Translations under genes and position numbers: made by a program
Assembly (NCBI GenBank): GCA_033722575.1
Contig: JAWVYU010000352.1
Coordinates: 1-5,311 of the forward strand
Direction: 5' to 3'
DNA from: GCA-2748575 sp033722575
Lineage (GTDB): Bacteria; Pseudomonadota; Gammaproteobacteria; Pseudomonadales; Ketobacteraceae
DNA: 5,311 nucleotides
Shown: one piece after another, positions 1-5,311 of the stretch
How the letters are laid out: each line of letters starts with the position of its first letter
Position numbering within the stretch: position 1 is the stretch's first letter
Notes under the pieces: model-generated
The model's database searches: none
What the model saw: the letters and a program-made list of their open reading frames with translations, nothing else
What the model was told of the DNA's origin: nothing

Positions 1-861
1 AAAACCATTGATATAACGGTGGTAGCCGGGTGCCACCAACCGTGTATTCAGAAAAGACTGTACGAACAGTGCACCAAACACAAAGGCCGATGAGCAGAAT
101 ACCGGCGCCGCCCGATGCTGAAACCAGATTTCCGACGGCCACAGATACTGGTAACCGAAACCATGCTGGGAAAACTGGAACAGGCCGATGGACAGCGTAA
201 AACACACGTAGTAGAGATAACTCAGATCACGGGTGGAGAAAAACAGGAATCCGTTATAAAACATCATGATCACCAGAAATCCGAAAAAGGCTCCGTGAAG
301 CAGATGCGTGGTTATTTCCTGTTTCAGAAAACGGTTCTTTTCGACAATATATACCGGGAACTGTAGCGAATACGCATTATCAATCCGCACATACATCGTG
401 TGCTGCTCGTTTCCTGCCAGCGTCAGCGGAATCACGAAACTGCGATGGTCAACCGGTCGTGCGTTAAATTCAAACCGGTCCCCCAAATGATAAAAATTTT
501 CCAAGTGGCCTCCACGCAGCTGGTAAACGTCCAGAGACCTGGTCAGGGGCAGATCAATCAGCAGATACCATTCCTCGTGATCCGTGGTATTTTGCAGCTG
601 AAAGCGAAACCAGTAGGGTTTGTCTGAATAGCCGATATTGACCACGCCGTGGCGGGATTGACGCCAGTCAATGGGCTTCTGGCCCAGATACACCTCCGCA
701 GCCGAACCGACCCGTTGTTCCTCCTTCCAGAACTCCACTACCGAACCCGGCTCATAGACCCTGGCAGGATCCGACAGAGAAATCACCGTACCTTCAACAG
801 CTCCTGCAAAGGCGCTGTAAAGTACACCCAGTAGTAAGACCAATCGGTATAAATTCAGCAA
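1..861 (-). CDS. 7TMR-DISM membrane sensor protein, N-terminal part (C-terminus off the window)
   Basis: Partial gene; 287 codons are visible and the frame runs off the left edge. Residues 1-20 form a signal peptide (hydrophobic LVLLLGVLYSAFA, likely cleaved after AFA). Residues about 28-173 look like the 7TMR-DISM extracellular domain type 2, with the typical YWFRFQLQN and WYLLIDLPL stretches and a closing YVRIDNAYSLQFPVYI strand pattern. Three hydrophobic helices follow (about 187-208, 214-233, 252-271), matching the start of the 7TM unit, including the FYNGFLFFSTRDLSYLYY loop typical of this family. In known members the 7TM unit leads to a GGDEF, histidine kinase or other signalling domain, which is not visible here. 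The periplasmic domain is thought to bind carbohydrate-like ligands. The start chosen is TTG at 861, placed nine bases after AGGA and opening directly into the signal peptide. The ATG at 868 is in another frame and stops after four codons. Family assignment is confident; output domain and ligand are unknown. Confidence 0.88.
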   Translation of the reverse strand, partial: MLNLYRLVLLLGVLYSAFAGAVEGTVISLSDPARVYEPGSVVEFWKEEQRVGSAAEVYLGQKPIDWRQSRHGVVNIGYSDKPYWFRFQLQNTTDHEEWYLLIDLPLTRSLDVYQLRGGHLENFYHLGDRFEFNARPVDHRSFVIPLTLAGNEQHTMYVRIDNAYSLQFPVYIVEKNRFLKQEITTHLLHGAFFGFLVIMMFYNGFLFFSTRDLSYLYYVCFTLSIGLFQFSQHGFGYQYLWPSEIWFQHRAAPVFCSSAFVFGALFVQSFLNTRLVAPGYHRYINGF

Positions 862-953
862 ACACGCATGTCCTGTGTGGGGTCCTTGTTTGTATGACGA
901 TTCGTGCGGCACCCTCCATAGTCTCGAAATGGGGATGGCCACGGACTCCGGTT

Positions 954-983
954 ATTGTAGTGATCAAACTCATCAGGGTTCAA
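954..983 (-). promoter_or_regulatory. Candidate sigma70 promoter for the 7TMR-DISM sensor gene
   Basis: On the minus strand TTGAAC (983-978) is followed after 18 bases by TACAAT (959-954), a five of six match to the -10 consensus. Transcription would start near 947, leaving a leader of about 85 bases before the TTG start. Found by eye; no mapping data. Confidence 0.45.
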
Positions 984-1018
984 GCGGCGTGCACAGAAAC
1001 CCCTGCCGGGCGAAGGAA

Positions 1019-1027
1019 TGCTAGAAT
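1019..1027 (+). promoter_or_regulatory. Candidate extended -10 promoter for the DUF1653 gene
   Basis: TGCTAGAAT matches the extended -10 form TGnTATAAT at all but one position. No convincing -35 box lies 16-18 bases upstream, which is acceptable for extended -10 promoters. Transcription would start near 1034, about 40 bases before the start codon. It is divergent from the sensor promoter at 954-983. Confidence 0.4.
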
Positions 1028-1072
1028 ACCGGCCCAAAGTATTTACAAGGCCCAGGAGAGAGGAGTATCGGG

Positions 1073-1312
1073 ATGAGCAGCGTTGACATCAAGCCAGGGG
1101 TTTACCGCCACTACAAAGGCAATGAATATCAGGTTTACGGGGTGGCCACCCATAGCGAAACTGAGGAACCTTTGGTGGTGTATCGTACGCTTTACGGGAA
1201 CCATGATCTCTGGGTAAGACCTTACGCCATGTTCACGGAAACCCTCATGGTAGATGGCAGGGAAACACCACGATTCCAGTGGATTCGGCCGCCTGACGGC
1301 CACCGCCTGTAA
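1073..1312 (+). CDS. DUF1653 family small protein
   Basis: Complete 79-residue protein. Nearly the whole length (about residues 8-70) is the DUF1653 domain, recognisable from PGVYRHYKGNEYQVYGVATH, SETEEPLVVYRTLYG, the LWVRPYAMFTETL segment and the closing DGRETPRFQWI. Members of this family are usually short stand-alone proteins of this size. There is no signal peptide or membrane segment, so it is expected in the cytosol. The family is widespread in bacteria and I know of no established biochemical role, so none is assigned. The ATG at 1073 is well supported by a strong ribosome binding site, GAGGAG at 1060-1065, seven bases upstream. It appears to be transcribed alone: a candidate promoter lies just upstream and a hairpin terminator begins 17 bases after the stop codon. 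It is divergent from the sensor gene and convergent with the TetR gene. Confidence 0.93.
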   Translation: MSSVDIKPGVYRHYKGNEYQVYGVATHSETEEPLVVYRTLYGNHDLWVRPYAMFTETLMVDGRETPRFQWIRPPDGHRL

Positions 1313-1328
1313 CGAAAACCGTAATGAA

Positions 1329-1362
1329 AACGGCCCCGGTCAAGGGGCCGTTCCGCTTTTTT
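1329..1362 (+). terminator. Rho-independent terminator of the DUF1653 gene, probably bidirectional
   Basis: A perfect nine-base stem (AACGGCCCC at 1329-1337 with GGGGCCGTT at 1344-1352) has a six-base loop and is followed by a run of six T at 1357-1362. On the opposite strand the same stem is followed by TTTT, so it could also stop transcripts of the converging TetR gene, which ends at 1381. Confidence 0.85.
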
Positions 1363-1380
1363 CAGGTCGCTGTTCCCGGC

Positions 1381-2124
1381 TCAGCCCTGAGGCTCCAGCG
1401 GCAGGTCCGGCCGCAAATCCGGATCCGATACCAAGGCTCTGGCAGCCAGGGAGCGCATAATACATTTCCAGCGGTTAACCTCTTCCGCCGAGCAGGATGT
1501 CTCCGTCAGCACATGGATTGACGCACTCTCCATGGACCAGATGATGGCATAGAACACCTGGGGATCAAGGCGGCTGCCTTCCATCTGGGAGTACTTGTCC
1601 TGAAATAATTCCACGATTTCATGGATCAGCGCTTCGCGGTGGGAGGCTAACGGCGAGTCTGAACGGCGCGCCTCCTCGGTCATCATACGTACCAGGGGGC
1701 CCAGGTTGATATGGTAGTCAAAATACATATCAACACAGCGCACCACGAAATCACTCAGCGACTGGGTCTGCGCCATTTCCACGCGGAATCTCGTGGTCAG
1801 CAACTCTGCCGCCATCCTGTAGATACTTTCCAGTACATCAACCTTGTTCTTGAAGTACTTGTAGAAAGTGCGCCGGGATATATTGGCCGCATCCAGCAGA
1901 TCCTGCACGGTTGTTTCCGTAATTCCCTTGTGGGCAAATACGCCGATGGAATTAAACAGCACATCGGATTTGGCGCCCTGTCCCGGAACCGGGAAACTGA
2001 ACTGGGTGGTGGCCCGATCCAGCTCTTTTTCCGTTTCCTGCAACAGTGCTTCAACAAAAGTATTCGTGGTACTGGACATGGCGCCCGTATCTTCAGCTTG
2101 AGTGTGTACCGTAGTATCTTCCAT
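1381..2124 (-). CDS. TetR/AcrR family transcriptional regulator
   Basis: Complete 247-residue protein counted from the ATG at 2124. That ATG is favoured because AGGCGG (2136-2131) lies six bases upstream; a longer in-frame reading to 2223 adds 33 residues that do not look like protein and lacks such support. Residues about 53-100 form the TetR N-terminal DNA-binding domain: DVLFNSIGVFAHKGITETTV, then the helix-turn-helix core DLLDAANISRRTFYKYFKNK with the family hallmark TFYKYFKNK, ending VDVLESIY. Residues about 105-235 are the helical ligand-binding and dimerisation part, too diverged to suggest a ligand. An extension of about 50 residues precedes the DNA-binding domain, whereas most TetR proteins begin it within 10-20 residues. 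MSSTTNTF at residue 16 is an alternative start with a weaker ribosome site. It is divergent from the membrane protein gene at 2424, the usual arrangement for a local repressor, so that gene and its own promoter are the natural candidate targets. No evidence here names the inducer. Confidence 0.92.
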   Translation of the reverse strand: MEDTTVHTQAEDTGAMSSTTNTFVEALLQETEKELDRATTQFSFPVPGQGAKSDVLFNSIGVFAHKGITETTVQDLLDAANISRRTFYKYFKNKVDVLESIYRMAAELLTTRFRVEMAQTQSLSDFVVRCVDMYFDYHINLGPLVRMMTEEARRSDSPLASHREALIHEIVELFQDKYSQMEGSRLDPQVFYAIIWSMESASIHVLTETSCSAEEVNRWKCIMRSLAARALVSDPDLRPDLPLEPQG

Positions 2125-2267
2125 ATTTTCCCGCCTACAACCTGGGTAATGTTCAAAAAGATGTGAGAGGATAAGTTTGACCGGGCAGAGCCCTATACAA
2201 GCGATTGGCGTTATTCTACCCAACTCCCCCAGGAATATACAATGCGTTTAACTTAATCGAACAAAAC

Positions 2268-2283
2268 GTTTACAAATGTAACC
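2268..2283. promoter_or_regulatory. Inverted repeat, possible TetR-family operator
   Basis: The sequence GTTTACAAATGTAACC has arms TTACA and TGTAA around two central bases, with an outer G/C pair also matching. Its size and its position between two divergent genes fit an operator of the TetR-family regulator at 1381-2124. This is inference; AT-rich DNA gives short palindromes by chance. Confidence 0.3.
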
Positions 2284-2337
2284 AATACCAATGTGAATAC
2301 CCGACAAACACCAAAAATCCGTGTTATTTTTCAACGA

Positions 2338-2353
2338 GGTAACATTAGTTATC
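2338..2353. promoter_or_regulatory. Second imperfect inverted repeat abutting a -35 box
   Basis: GGTAAC (2338-2343) and GTTATC (2348-2353) match as an inverted repeat at five of six positions, four bases apart. The repeat ends exactly where the candidate -35 box of the 2424 gene starts, a plausible place for a repressor or activator. It is not an obvious copy of the 2268-2283 repeat, so a common binding protein is doubtful. Confidence 0.22.
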
Positions 2354-2382
2354 TTGAACCGGTCATTTAACCACCATAAACT
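2354..2382 (+). promoter_or_regulatory. Candidate sigma70 promoter for the GT-C-like membrane protein gene
   Basis: TTGAAC (2354-2359) and TAAACT (2377-2382) are separated by 17 bases; each box matches consensus at four of six positions. Transcription would start near 2389, about 35 bases before the ATG at 2424. A modest promoter, consistent with regulated expression but unproven. Confidence 0.35.
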
Positions 2383-2423
2383 CGGTGCCCCACGAATACT
2401 GACAACAATTAAAGACACCCTTT

Positions 2424-4208
2424 ATGCCACCAGCGACGCTGCCCATGCGCCCTATCATGCTGCTTTTTGTTATAGCAGCAATACTGATGTCGCCCGCCCT
2501 GCTGGCGGGCTTTATGGGCGACGATTTGATGCATCTGGCACTGTTCAAAAAAGGCCTGCCCATCAGCCCGCCGGATGACGCCTCGCTGTTCGGGCTTTTT
2601 TCCTTCATGAATGCCGATCCCTCGCGCAACCGGGAACTAATGAATTTAGGATTGCTGCCCTGGTGGACCTATCCCGAAATGAAATACGCCTTCTGGCGCC
2701 CTCTCAGTGAGCTTACCCACGGCCTCGACGCCGCCCTCTGGCCCGGCAATGCGGTCCTGATGCACGCTCACAGCATCGCCTGGTATCTGATCCTGTGCTC
2801 GCTGGTTTTCCGCCTCTACCGTCATTTTCACCCACAGTTGCCGAACCGGTTTCTGCTGGCAGGATTTGCCCTTTACCTTCTGGATGCCAGTCATGGCTTT
2901 ACCCTGTCGTGGATCGCCAACCGTAATGGCCTGATTGCCGCCACTTTCGGGCTGGCCTCCATTTATGCCTACGTGAAAGCCCATGACGAAAACAATCTGC
3001 TGCTGAATGTCTGGAGCCTGGTGTTCCTTGCCCTGGCACTGCTGGCAGCCGAACTTGGGGTTTCCACCATCGGTTATCTGGGTGCCTATGCGCTTTTCAT
3101 TGATAAACGCAATCTGATCCGTTCCTGCCTGTCGGTGTTGCCCCATATCCTTGTGGTTGCCCTGTGGTGGGTTACCTACCGGCAACTGGGCTTCGGTGCA
3201 GCCAACGCAGACGCCTACTATCTGGACCCGGTGGCGTCTCCACTGGCATTTCTTGCCACTCTGGGGCAGCGGCTGATCGTTCTTTTCGGCAGCCAGTGGG
3301 GACTGGTACCCGCCGAGATCTATGGTTTCTCCGGCAGCAATGTAGAACTGGCCAACACGGTGCTCGTTATTTCCCTGGCGGTAGTGATCACGACCATGCT
3401 GGCATTATTTGCCACACTCAAACAAAACCGCGTTGCCCGCTTCTGGCTGTGTGGCGCCCTGTTCAGTTCATTGCCCGTATGCGCGGCACTTCCCCATGAC
3501 CGGCTGCTCCTGTTTCTGGGCGTCGGCGCCATGGGCGTGTTTCTGGCCCTGATGGATAGCAACCCCTCCAAACAGAGTACACAAAAGCTGACAGACGGGC
3601 TCACTGGGGCCTCATCCGGATTAAAGCGGATATTCCTGGTGGTGTTTTTCGTAGTCCATCTGGTGGTGTCACCGTTATTGCTGCCCGTTATGGCCTATTC
3701 CCCAAAAATCTGGGCAAGCCAGCTGGACATGACCCCCGCTGAGCTTAGGGGCGTGACAAACCCTGCCAGCAAGCAGCTGGTACTCTTTAACGTGCCCATG
3801 GGCTCATCCATGGCGCTGACCACCTGGCGCTTCAATGCGGGCCTGCCGGTCCCTGACGCTATCTGGCCGGTTAACCACGTAGTTTCCCCCATCCGCATAG
3901 AGGGAATCGATCCCCACCGCCTGCGCCTCCGCAAAGAGGGTGGTTTCGTGCAGAATGAAGAGGAGAGCGTCAGGGCCATTGCCAGCCAGCCTTTCCATAA
4001 AGGTGACCAGGTGGAGCTGGGTGACCTGCGAATCCGGATCCTGGCAGTAGAAAACAATCGGCCCACCGAAATCGAATTGACCTTCACCAAAGCACTCAAC
4101 GATGAAAGCCTATTGTTTCTGTCATGGGATGAGGAAACCCAAAGCTATCGGCAACTTGAGCCCCCCGCCCCCGGACAGGTACTCGAGCTAACCCCGGGTT
4201 CTCCCTGA
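2424..4208 (+). CDS. Multi-pass membrane protein resembling GT-C/TMTC-type glycosyltransferases
   Basis: Complete 594-residue protein. Hydrophobic segments are spread from residue 9 to about 424 (clear ones near 9-30, 112-131, 142-155, 166-184, 192-212, 234-252, 306-331, 358-377 and 402-424), about ten to twelve in all. The order of motifs recalls the GT-C fold of lipid-sugar-dependent glycosyltransferases, particularly TMTC-like proteins: an acidic pair in the first loop (MGDDLMHL, 31-38), FWRPLSELTHGLDAALW (90-106), WIANRNGLIAATFGL (163-177), LLAAELGVSTIGYLGAY (206-222) and PHDRLLLFLG (357-366). In that superfamily the first-loop acidic residues take part in catalysis; that they do so here is inference. 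Residues about 425-594 form a hydrophilic, strand-rich tail, probably periplasmic. The ATG at 2424 is the first possible in-frame start after a stop at 2400-2402, but it lacks a good ribosome site; Met8 and Met12 are alternatives with no better site. No sugar-synthesis or polysaccharide genes adjoin it, so donor and acceptor are unknown. Being a protein is certain; enzymatic role is tentative. Confidence 0.85.
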   Translation: MPPATLPMRPIMLLFVIAAILMSPALLAGFMGDDLMHLALFKKGLPISPPDDASLFGLFSFMNADPSRNRELMNLGLLPWWTYPEMKYAFWRPLSELTHGLDAALWPGNAVLMHAHSIAWYLILCSLVFRLYRHFHPQLPNRFLLAGFALYLLDASHGFTLSWIANRNGLIAATFGLASIYAYVKAHDENNLLLNVWSLVFLALALLAAELGVSTIGYLGAYALFIDKRNLIRSCLSVLPHILVVALWWVTYRQLGFGAANADAYYLDPVASPLAFLATLGQRLIVLFGSQWGLVPAEIYGFSGSNVELANTVLVISLAVVITTMLALFATLKQNRVARFWLCGALFSSLPVCAALPHDRLLLFLGVGAMGVFLALMDSNPSKQSTQKLTDGLTGASSGLKRIFLVVFFVVHLVVSPLLLPVMAYSPKIWASQLDMTPAELRGVTNPASKQLVLFNVPMGSSMALTTWRFNAGLPVPDAIWPVNHVVSPIRIEGIDPHRLRLRKEGGFVQNEEESVRAIASQPFHKGDQVELGDLRIRILAVENNRPTEIELTFTKALNDESLLFLSWDEETQSYRQLEPPAPGQVLELTPGSP

Positions 4209-4237
4209 ACCGCCAGTTCCGCCAACTGCGGTTCTTT
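4207..4237 (+). terminator. Probable terminator after the membrane protein gene
   Basis: A hairpin begins within the TGA stop codon. GAACCG plus CAGTT (4207-4218, with one bulged C) pairs with AACTGCGGTTC (4224-4234) around the loop CCGCC. Only three T follow directly, so the U tract is weak. It points in the plus direction only and would insulate the converging LysR remnant. Confidence 0.55.
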
Positions 4238-4268
4238 CAGTAACCTGTGGTATACACCTTGACAGGTA

Positions 4269-4934
4269 TCAATCGATCGTCAGGTGCTCTGCCCAGGTGT
4301 GGTACGCTGATTCACCAATATCCTGAATGGCACGCTCCAGAAAACCAACAAATGCTTTGATTCTGGCGGGTAAATAATCACGCTTCGCATAAATAACCCA
4401 CACGCCAAAACCTTTTGGCCGAAAGTACAGAAAAACCGGGCGTATTTTTTTCTGTCTGATCCAGTCCCGAGTAATAAAATGAGACATTTGCGTCAAACCA
4501 AGGCCTTGGGCACACAGATCTGCCAGTGCCTCACCATCATCAACAATATTTTGATTGCCAGGATCCAGATTAACCTGGGCTTGCCCATCGCGCATCATGA
4601 TGGGCATGGGTCGACCTGTTTGCTTGAAGCGAAACCTTATCCAGGGGTGTTGCATCAGGTTATGGCGGGTAATGGGACCATGCCTCTCTGAATAATCCAT
4701 TGAGGCACAGATCAGAAAGTCGATCGGGCTCAGCTGTTTTGCAACCAGACAGGAGTCGTCCAGCGTGCCACTACGAATACTGACATCGACACCGTGTTCA
4801 ATCATATCCACGTACGCATCATCAAAGCTCAGATCCAGGGTAATGTCGGGATACGCTTCAGAAAACCCTGACAATAACGGCAACACATATAGCCGGCCAT
4901 AAGAAACCGGAAAGATGTCCCGAATACGCCAAGC
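4269..4934 (-). pseudogene. LysR-family regulator remnant (CrgA-like), DNA-binding domain missing
   Basis: About 222 codons of an open frame end at the TGA at 4269-4271. The protein is the substrate-binding half of a LysR-type regulator: RIRDIFPVSYGRLYVLPLL, FSEAYPDITLDL, DMIEHGVDVSIRSGTLDDS, VAKQLSPIDFLICAS, HPWIRFRF, DDGEALADLCAQGLGL and the C-terminal VWVIYAKRDYLPARIKAFVGFL. These are the usual landmarks of the CrgA-like group. Full-length relatives have about 300 residues, starting with a 60-residue winged helix-turn-helix and a linker helix. That first part (roughly 85-90 residues) is absent. Upstream of about 4930 the same frame no longer resembles LysR; that DNA encodes a transposase N-terminus in another frame. 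The LysR frame is stop-free back to 5021 but has no plausible native start. An internal GTG at 4886 could give a 205-residue protein without DNA-binding ability. I call it a pseudogene created by an insertion-linked deletion; the coding sequence left is otherwise intact, which suggests a fairly recent event. Confidence 0.85.
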
Positions 4935-5062
4935 TGCTAGCCAGATCCACGACCTGTTGCTTGAACTCTGGTGGGTGTTGTCGGCGACGGGCTTTAGCGG
5001 GTGCGGGGAGTGAGGCCTCTCTTATATCATCCATAGTAATGTCCACTTATTTTTGGTGGACA
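4935..5062 (-). mobile_element. Insertion sequence remnant, one end only
   Basis: This stretch of about 128 bases holds the probable IS end (TGTCCACC read from 5062 leftwards on the minus strand), the leader of the transposase gene and its first 33 codons, and then stops abruptly at the LysR remnant. The outer boundary is placed at the TGT because many IS elements, including IS3-family members, start with TG; it is approximate. No opposite end and no target-site duplication can be seen, as expected if a deletion running from inside the IS into the LysR gene removed the rest. Confidence 0.55.
4936..5034 (-). pseudogene. IS transposase OrfA/TnpA N-terminal fragment
   Basis: From ATG at 5034 this frame reads 33 codons with the signature ARRRQHPPEFKQQVVDLAS (residues 15-33), the start of the helix-turn-helix domain found in IS3-family OrfA and IS66-type TnpA proteins (HTH_Tnp_1 / transposase_8 type). 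Full proteins of this kind are about 90-130 residues, so about two thirds is missing. A GTG at 5046 in the same frame is an alternative start. After about 4936 the frame continues through LysR-derived DNA out of phase until a stop at 4858, so it does not produce a TnpA-LysR fusion. IS3 and IS66 cannot be told apart from so short a piece. It is certainly non-functional as a transposase subunit. Confidence 0.7.
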
Positions 5063-5067
5063 CTATG
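5032..5067. repeat. Interrupted palindrome at the IS end
   Basis: TGTCCAC (5040-5046) and GTGGACA (5056-5062) are perfect inverted copies around nine bases. Outside them CATAG (5032-5036) and CTATG (5063-5067) also match, with three unpaired bases on the left only. The left part overlaps the ATG of the transposase fragment. It may be part of the IS terminal repeat, or a hairpin that hides the transposase start from read-through transcripts; the second idea is speculation. Confidence 0.6.
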
Positions 5068-5154
5068 CATGGTTAAGCAACCAGGAAGGCTGATCCAGGT
5101 GGGTTTGCCGGACGGTTGCATTCTTCTTGATGAACAGCTTACCCCGAAACAACA
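5068..5154. other. Short spacer between the IS remnant and the rRNA terminator
   Basis: I see no gene, promoter or RNA signal here. A 24-codon minus-strand frame starting at an internal ATG matches nothing I recognise. Confidence 0.5.
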
Positions 5155-5184
5155 AAACCCCGATACATTGCTGTATCGGGGTTT
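5155..5184 (-). terminator. Rho-independent terminator of the rRNA operon
   Basis: AAACCCCGATACA (5155-5167) and TGTATCGGGGTTT (5172-5184) form a perfect 13-base stem with a four-base loop. On the minus strand it is followed by TGTTGTTT, giving a U-rich tail, and it begins about 12 bases after the 5S rRNA 3' end. The A/T pairs at the stem base could also let it work weakly from the other side. Confidence 0.9.
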
Positions 5185-5196
5185 GTCGTATTAAGA

Positions 5197-5311
5197 GCCT
5201 GACGATGACCTACTCTCACATGGGGAGACCCCACACTACCATCGGCGATGTCGCGTTTCACGGCTGAGTTCGGCATGGGATCAGGTGGTTCCACGACTCT
5301 ATTGTCGTCAG
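5197..5311 (-). rRNA. rrf: 5S ribosomal RNA, lacking only the first one to three bases
   Basis: Read on the minus strand this matches gammaproteobacterial 5S rRNA throughout, including GGAACCACCTGATCCCATGC, CGAACTCAG, the GTGAAACG loop, CATCGCCGATGGTAGTGTGG and GGTCTCCCCATGTGAGAGTA. The terminal helix pairs CTGACGAC at the 5' side with the sequence ending ATCGTCAG at the 3' side; extending it shows that about two more bases lie past the right edge. About 115 of roughly 117-118 bases are present. In the standard rRNA operon order 16S-23S-5S, the 23S and 16S genes should lie to the right outside this window, so this is the downstream end of an operon. Confidence 0.96.

Larger units (their letters stand above)
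2125..2423. promoter_or_regulatory. Divergent intergenic control region between the TetR gene and the membrane protein gene
   Basis: This 299-base AT-rich stretch has no supportable gene. It holds the start signals of both flanking genes, two imperfect inverted repeats (2268-2283 and 2338-2353) and an AAACGTTT palindrome at 2264-2271. A TATATT hexamer on the minus strand (2239-2234) is a possible -10 for the TetR gene, but I could not pair it with a good -35 box at normal spacing. Confidence 0.5.

Noticed and set aside
115..834. Several plus-strand frames of 60-83 residues in the first 850 bases
   Set aside because: All lie opposite the 7TMR-DISM coding sequence, whose family motifs are clear on the minus strand.
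855..1037. 60-residue minus-strand frame upstream of the sensor gene, ending in the MRVC codons
   Set aside because: Composition is unlike a protein, it has no ribosome site, and it covers the divergent promoter region; the sensor itself reads in a different frame.
1711..2166. 151-residue plus-strand frame inside the TetR gene
   Set aside because: It is antisense to a clear TetR-family gene and shows no recognisable domain.
2646..3185. 179-residue minus-strand frame, rich in Gln and Gly, inside the membrane protein gene
   Set aside because: Antisense to a well supported hydrophobic coding sequence; its composition is what the reverse strand of membrane-protein codons produces.
3695..4099. 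134-residue minus-strand frame inside the membrane protein gene
   Set aside because: Shadow of the plus-strand coding sequence; no ribosome site and no recognisable motif.
4858..5046. Transposase-LysR fusion protein
   Set aside because: The transposase frame enters the LysR DNA out of phase and stops at 4858, so no LysR residues are made from it.
5155..5184. Possible CRISPR-like or attachment-site repeat because of the perfect palindrome
   Set aside because: Single copy, correctly placed after the 5S rRNA with a U-rich tail; an ordinary terminator explains it.
4961..5194. 77-residue plus-strand frame running from the IS remnant through the rRNA terminator
   Set aside because: It crosses the IS end, a terminator hairpin and unrelated spacer, so it cannot be an evolved protein.

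Overview
This window looks like ordinary chromosome from a gammaproteobacterium. The 5S rRNA sequence, the 7TMR-DISM sensor and the general codon style suggest a Marinobacter-like or related marine lineage, but this is inference and no genus can be fixed from 5.3 kb. I found no defence system, CRISPR array, tRNA, toxin-antitoxin pair or obvious new biological system. The most unusual part is an IS-scarred, decapitated LysR gene next to an rRNA operon.

Layout from left to right. Positions 1-861 (minus) hold the first 287 codons of a membrane sensor: signal peptide, 7TMR-DISM extracellular domain, then the first three helices of the 7TM unit. Its output domain lies off the left edge. It probably starts at TTG, because the nearby ATG opens only a four-codon frame. 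Positions 862-1072 are a divergent promoter region. Positions 1073-1312 (plus) encode a small DUF1653 protein, followed by a strong hairpin terminator that also separates it from the converging TetR-family regulator at 1381-2124 (minus).

A 299-bp divergent intergenic region (2125-2423) contains imperfect inverted repeats and a candidate promoter. It separates the regulator from a 594-residue multi-pass membrane protein (2424-4208, plus) that resembles the GT-C/TMTC-type glycosyltransferase superfamily and ends in a roughly 170-residue extramembrane domain. The arrangement suggests, without proving, that the TetR protein controls itself and perhaps the membrane protein.

From 4269 to about 4934 (minus) lies the ligand-binding part of a CrgA-type LysR regulator with its DNA-binding domain missing. 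In its place is the first third or so of an IS transposase OrfA-type protein and a probable IS end (about 4935-5062). The window closes with a rho-independent terminator with a perfect 13-bp stem and a nearly complete 5S rRNA gene (minus), the tail of an rRNA operon whose larger genes should lie beyond the right edge.
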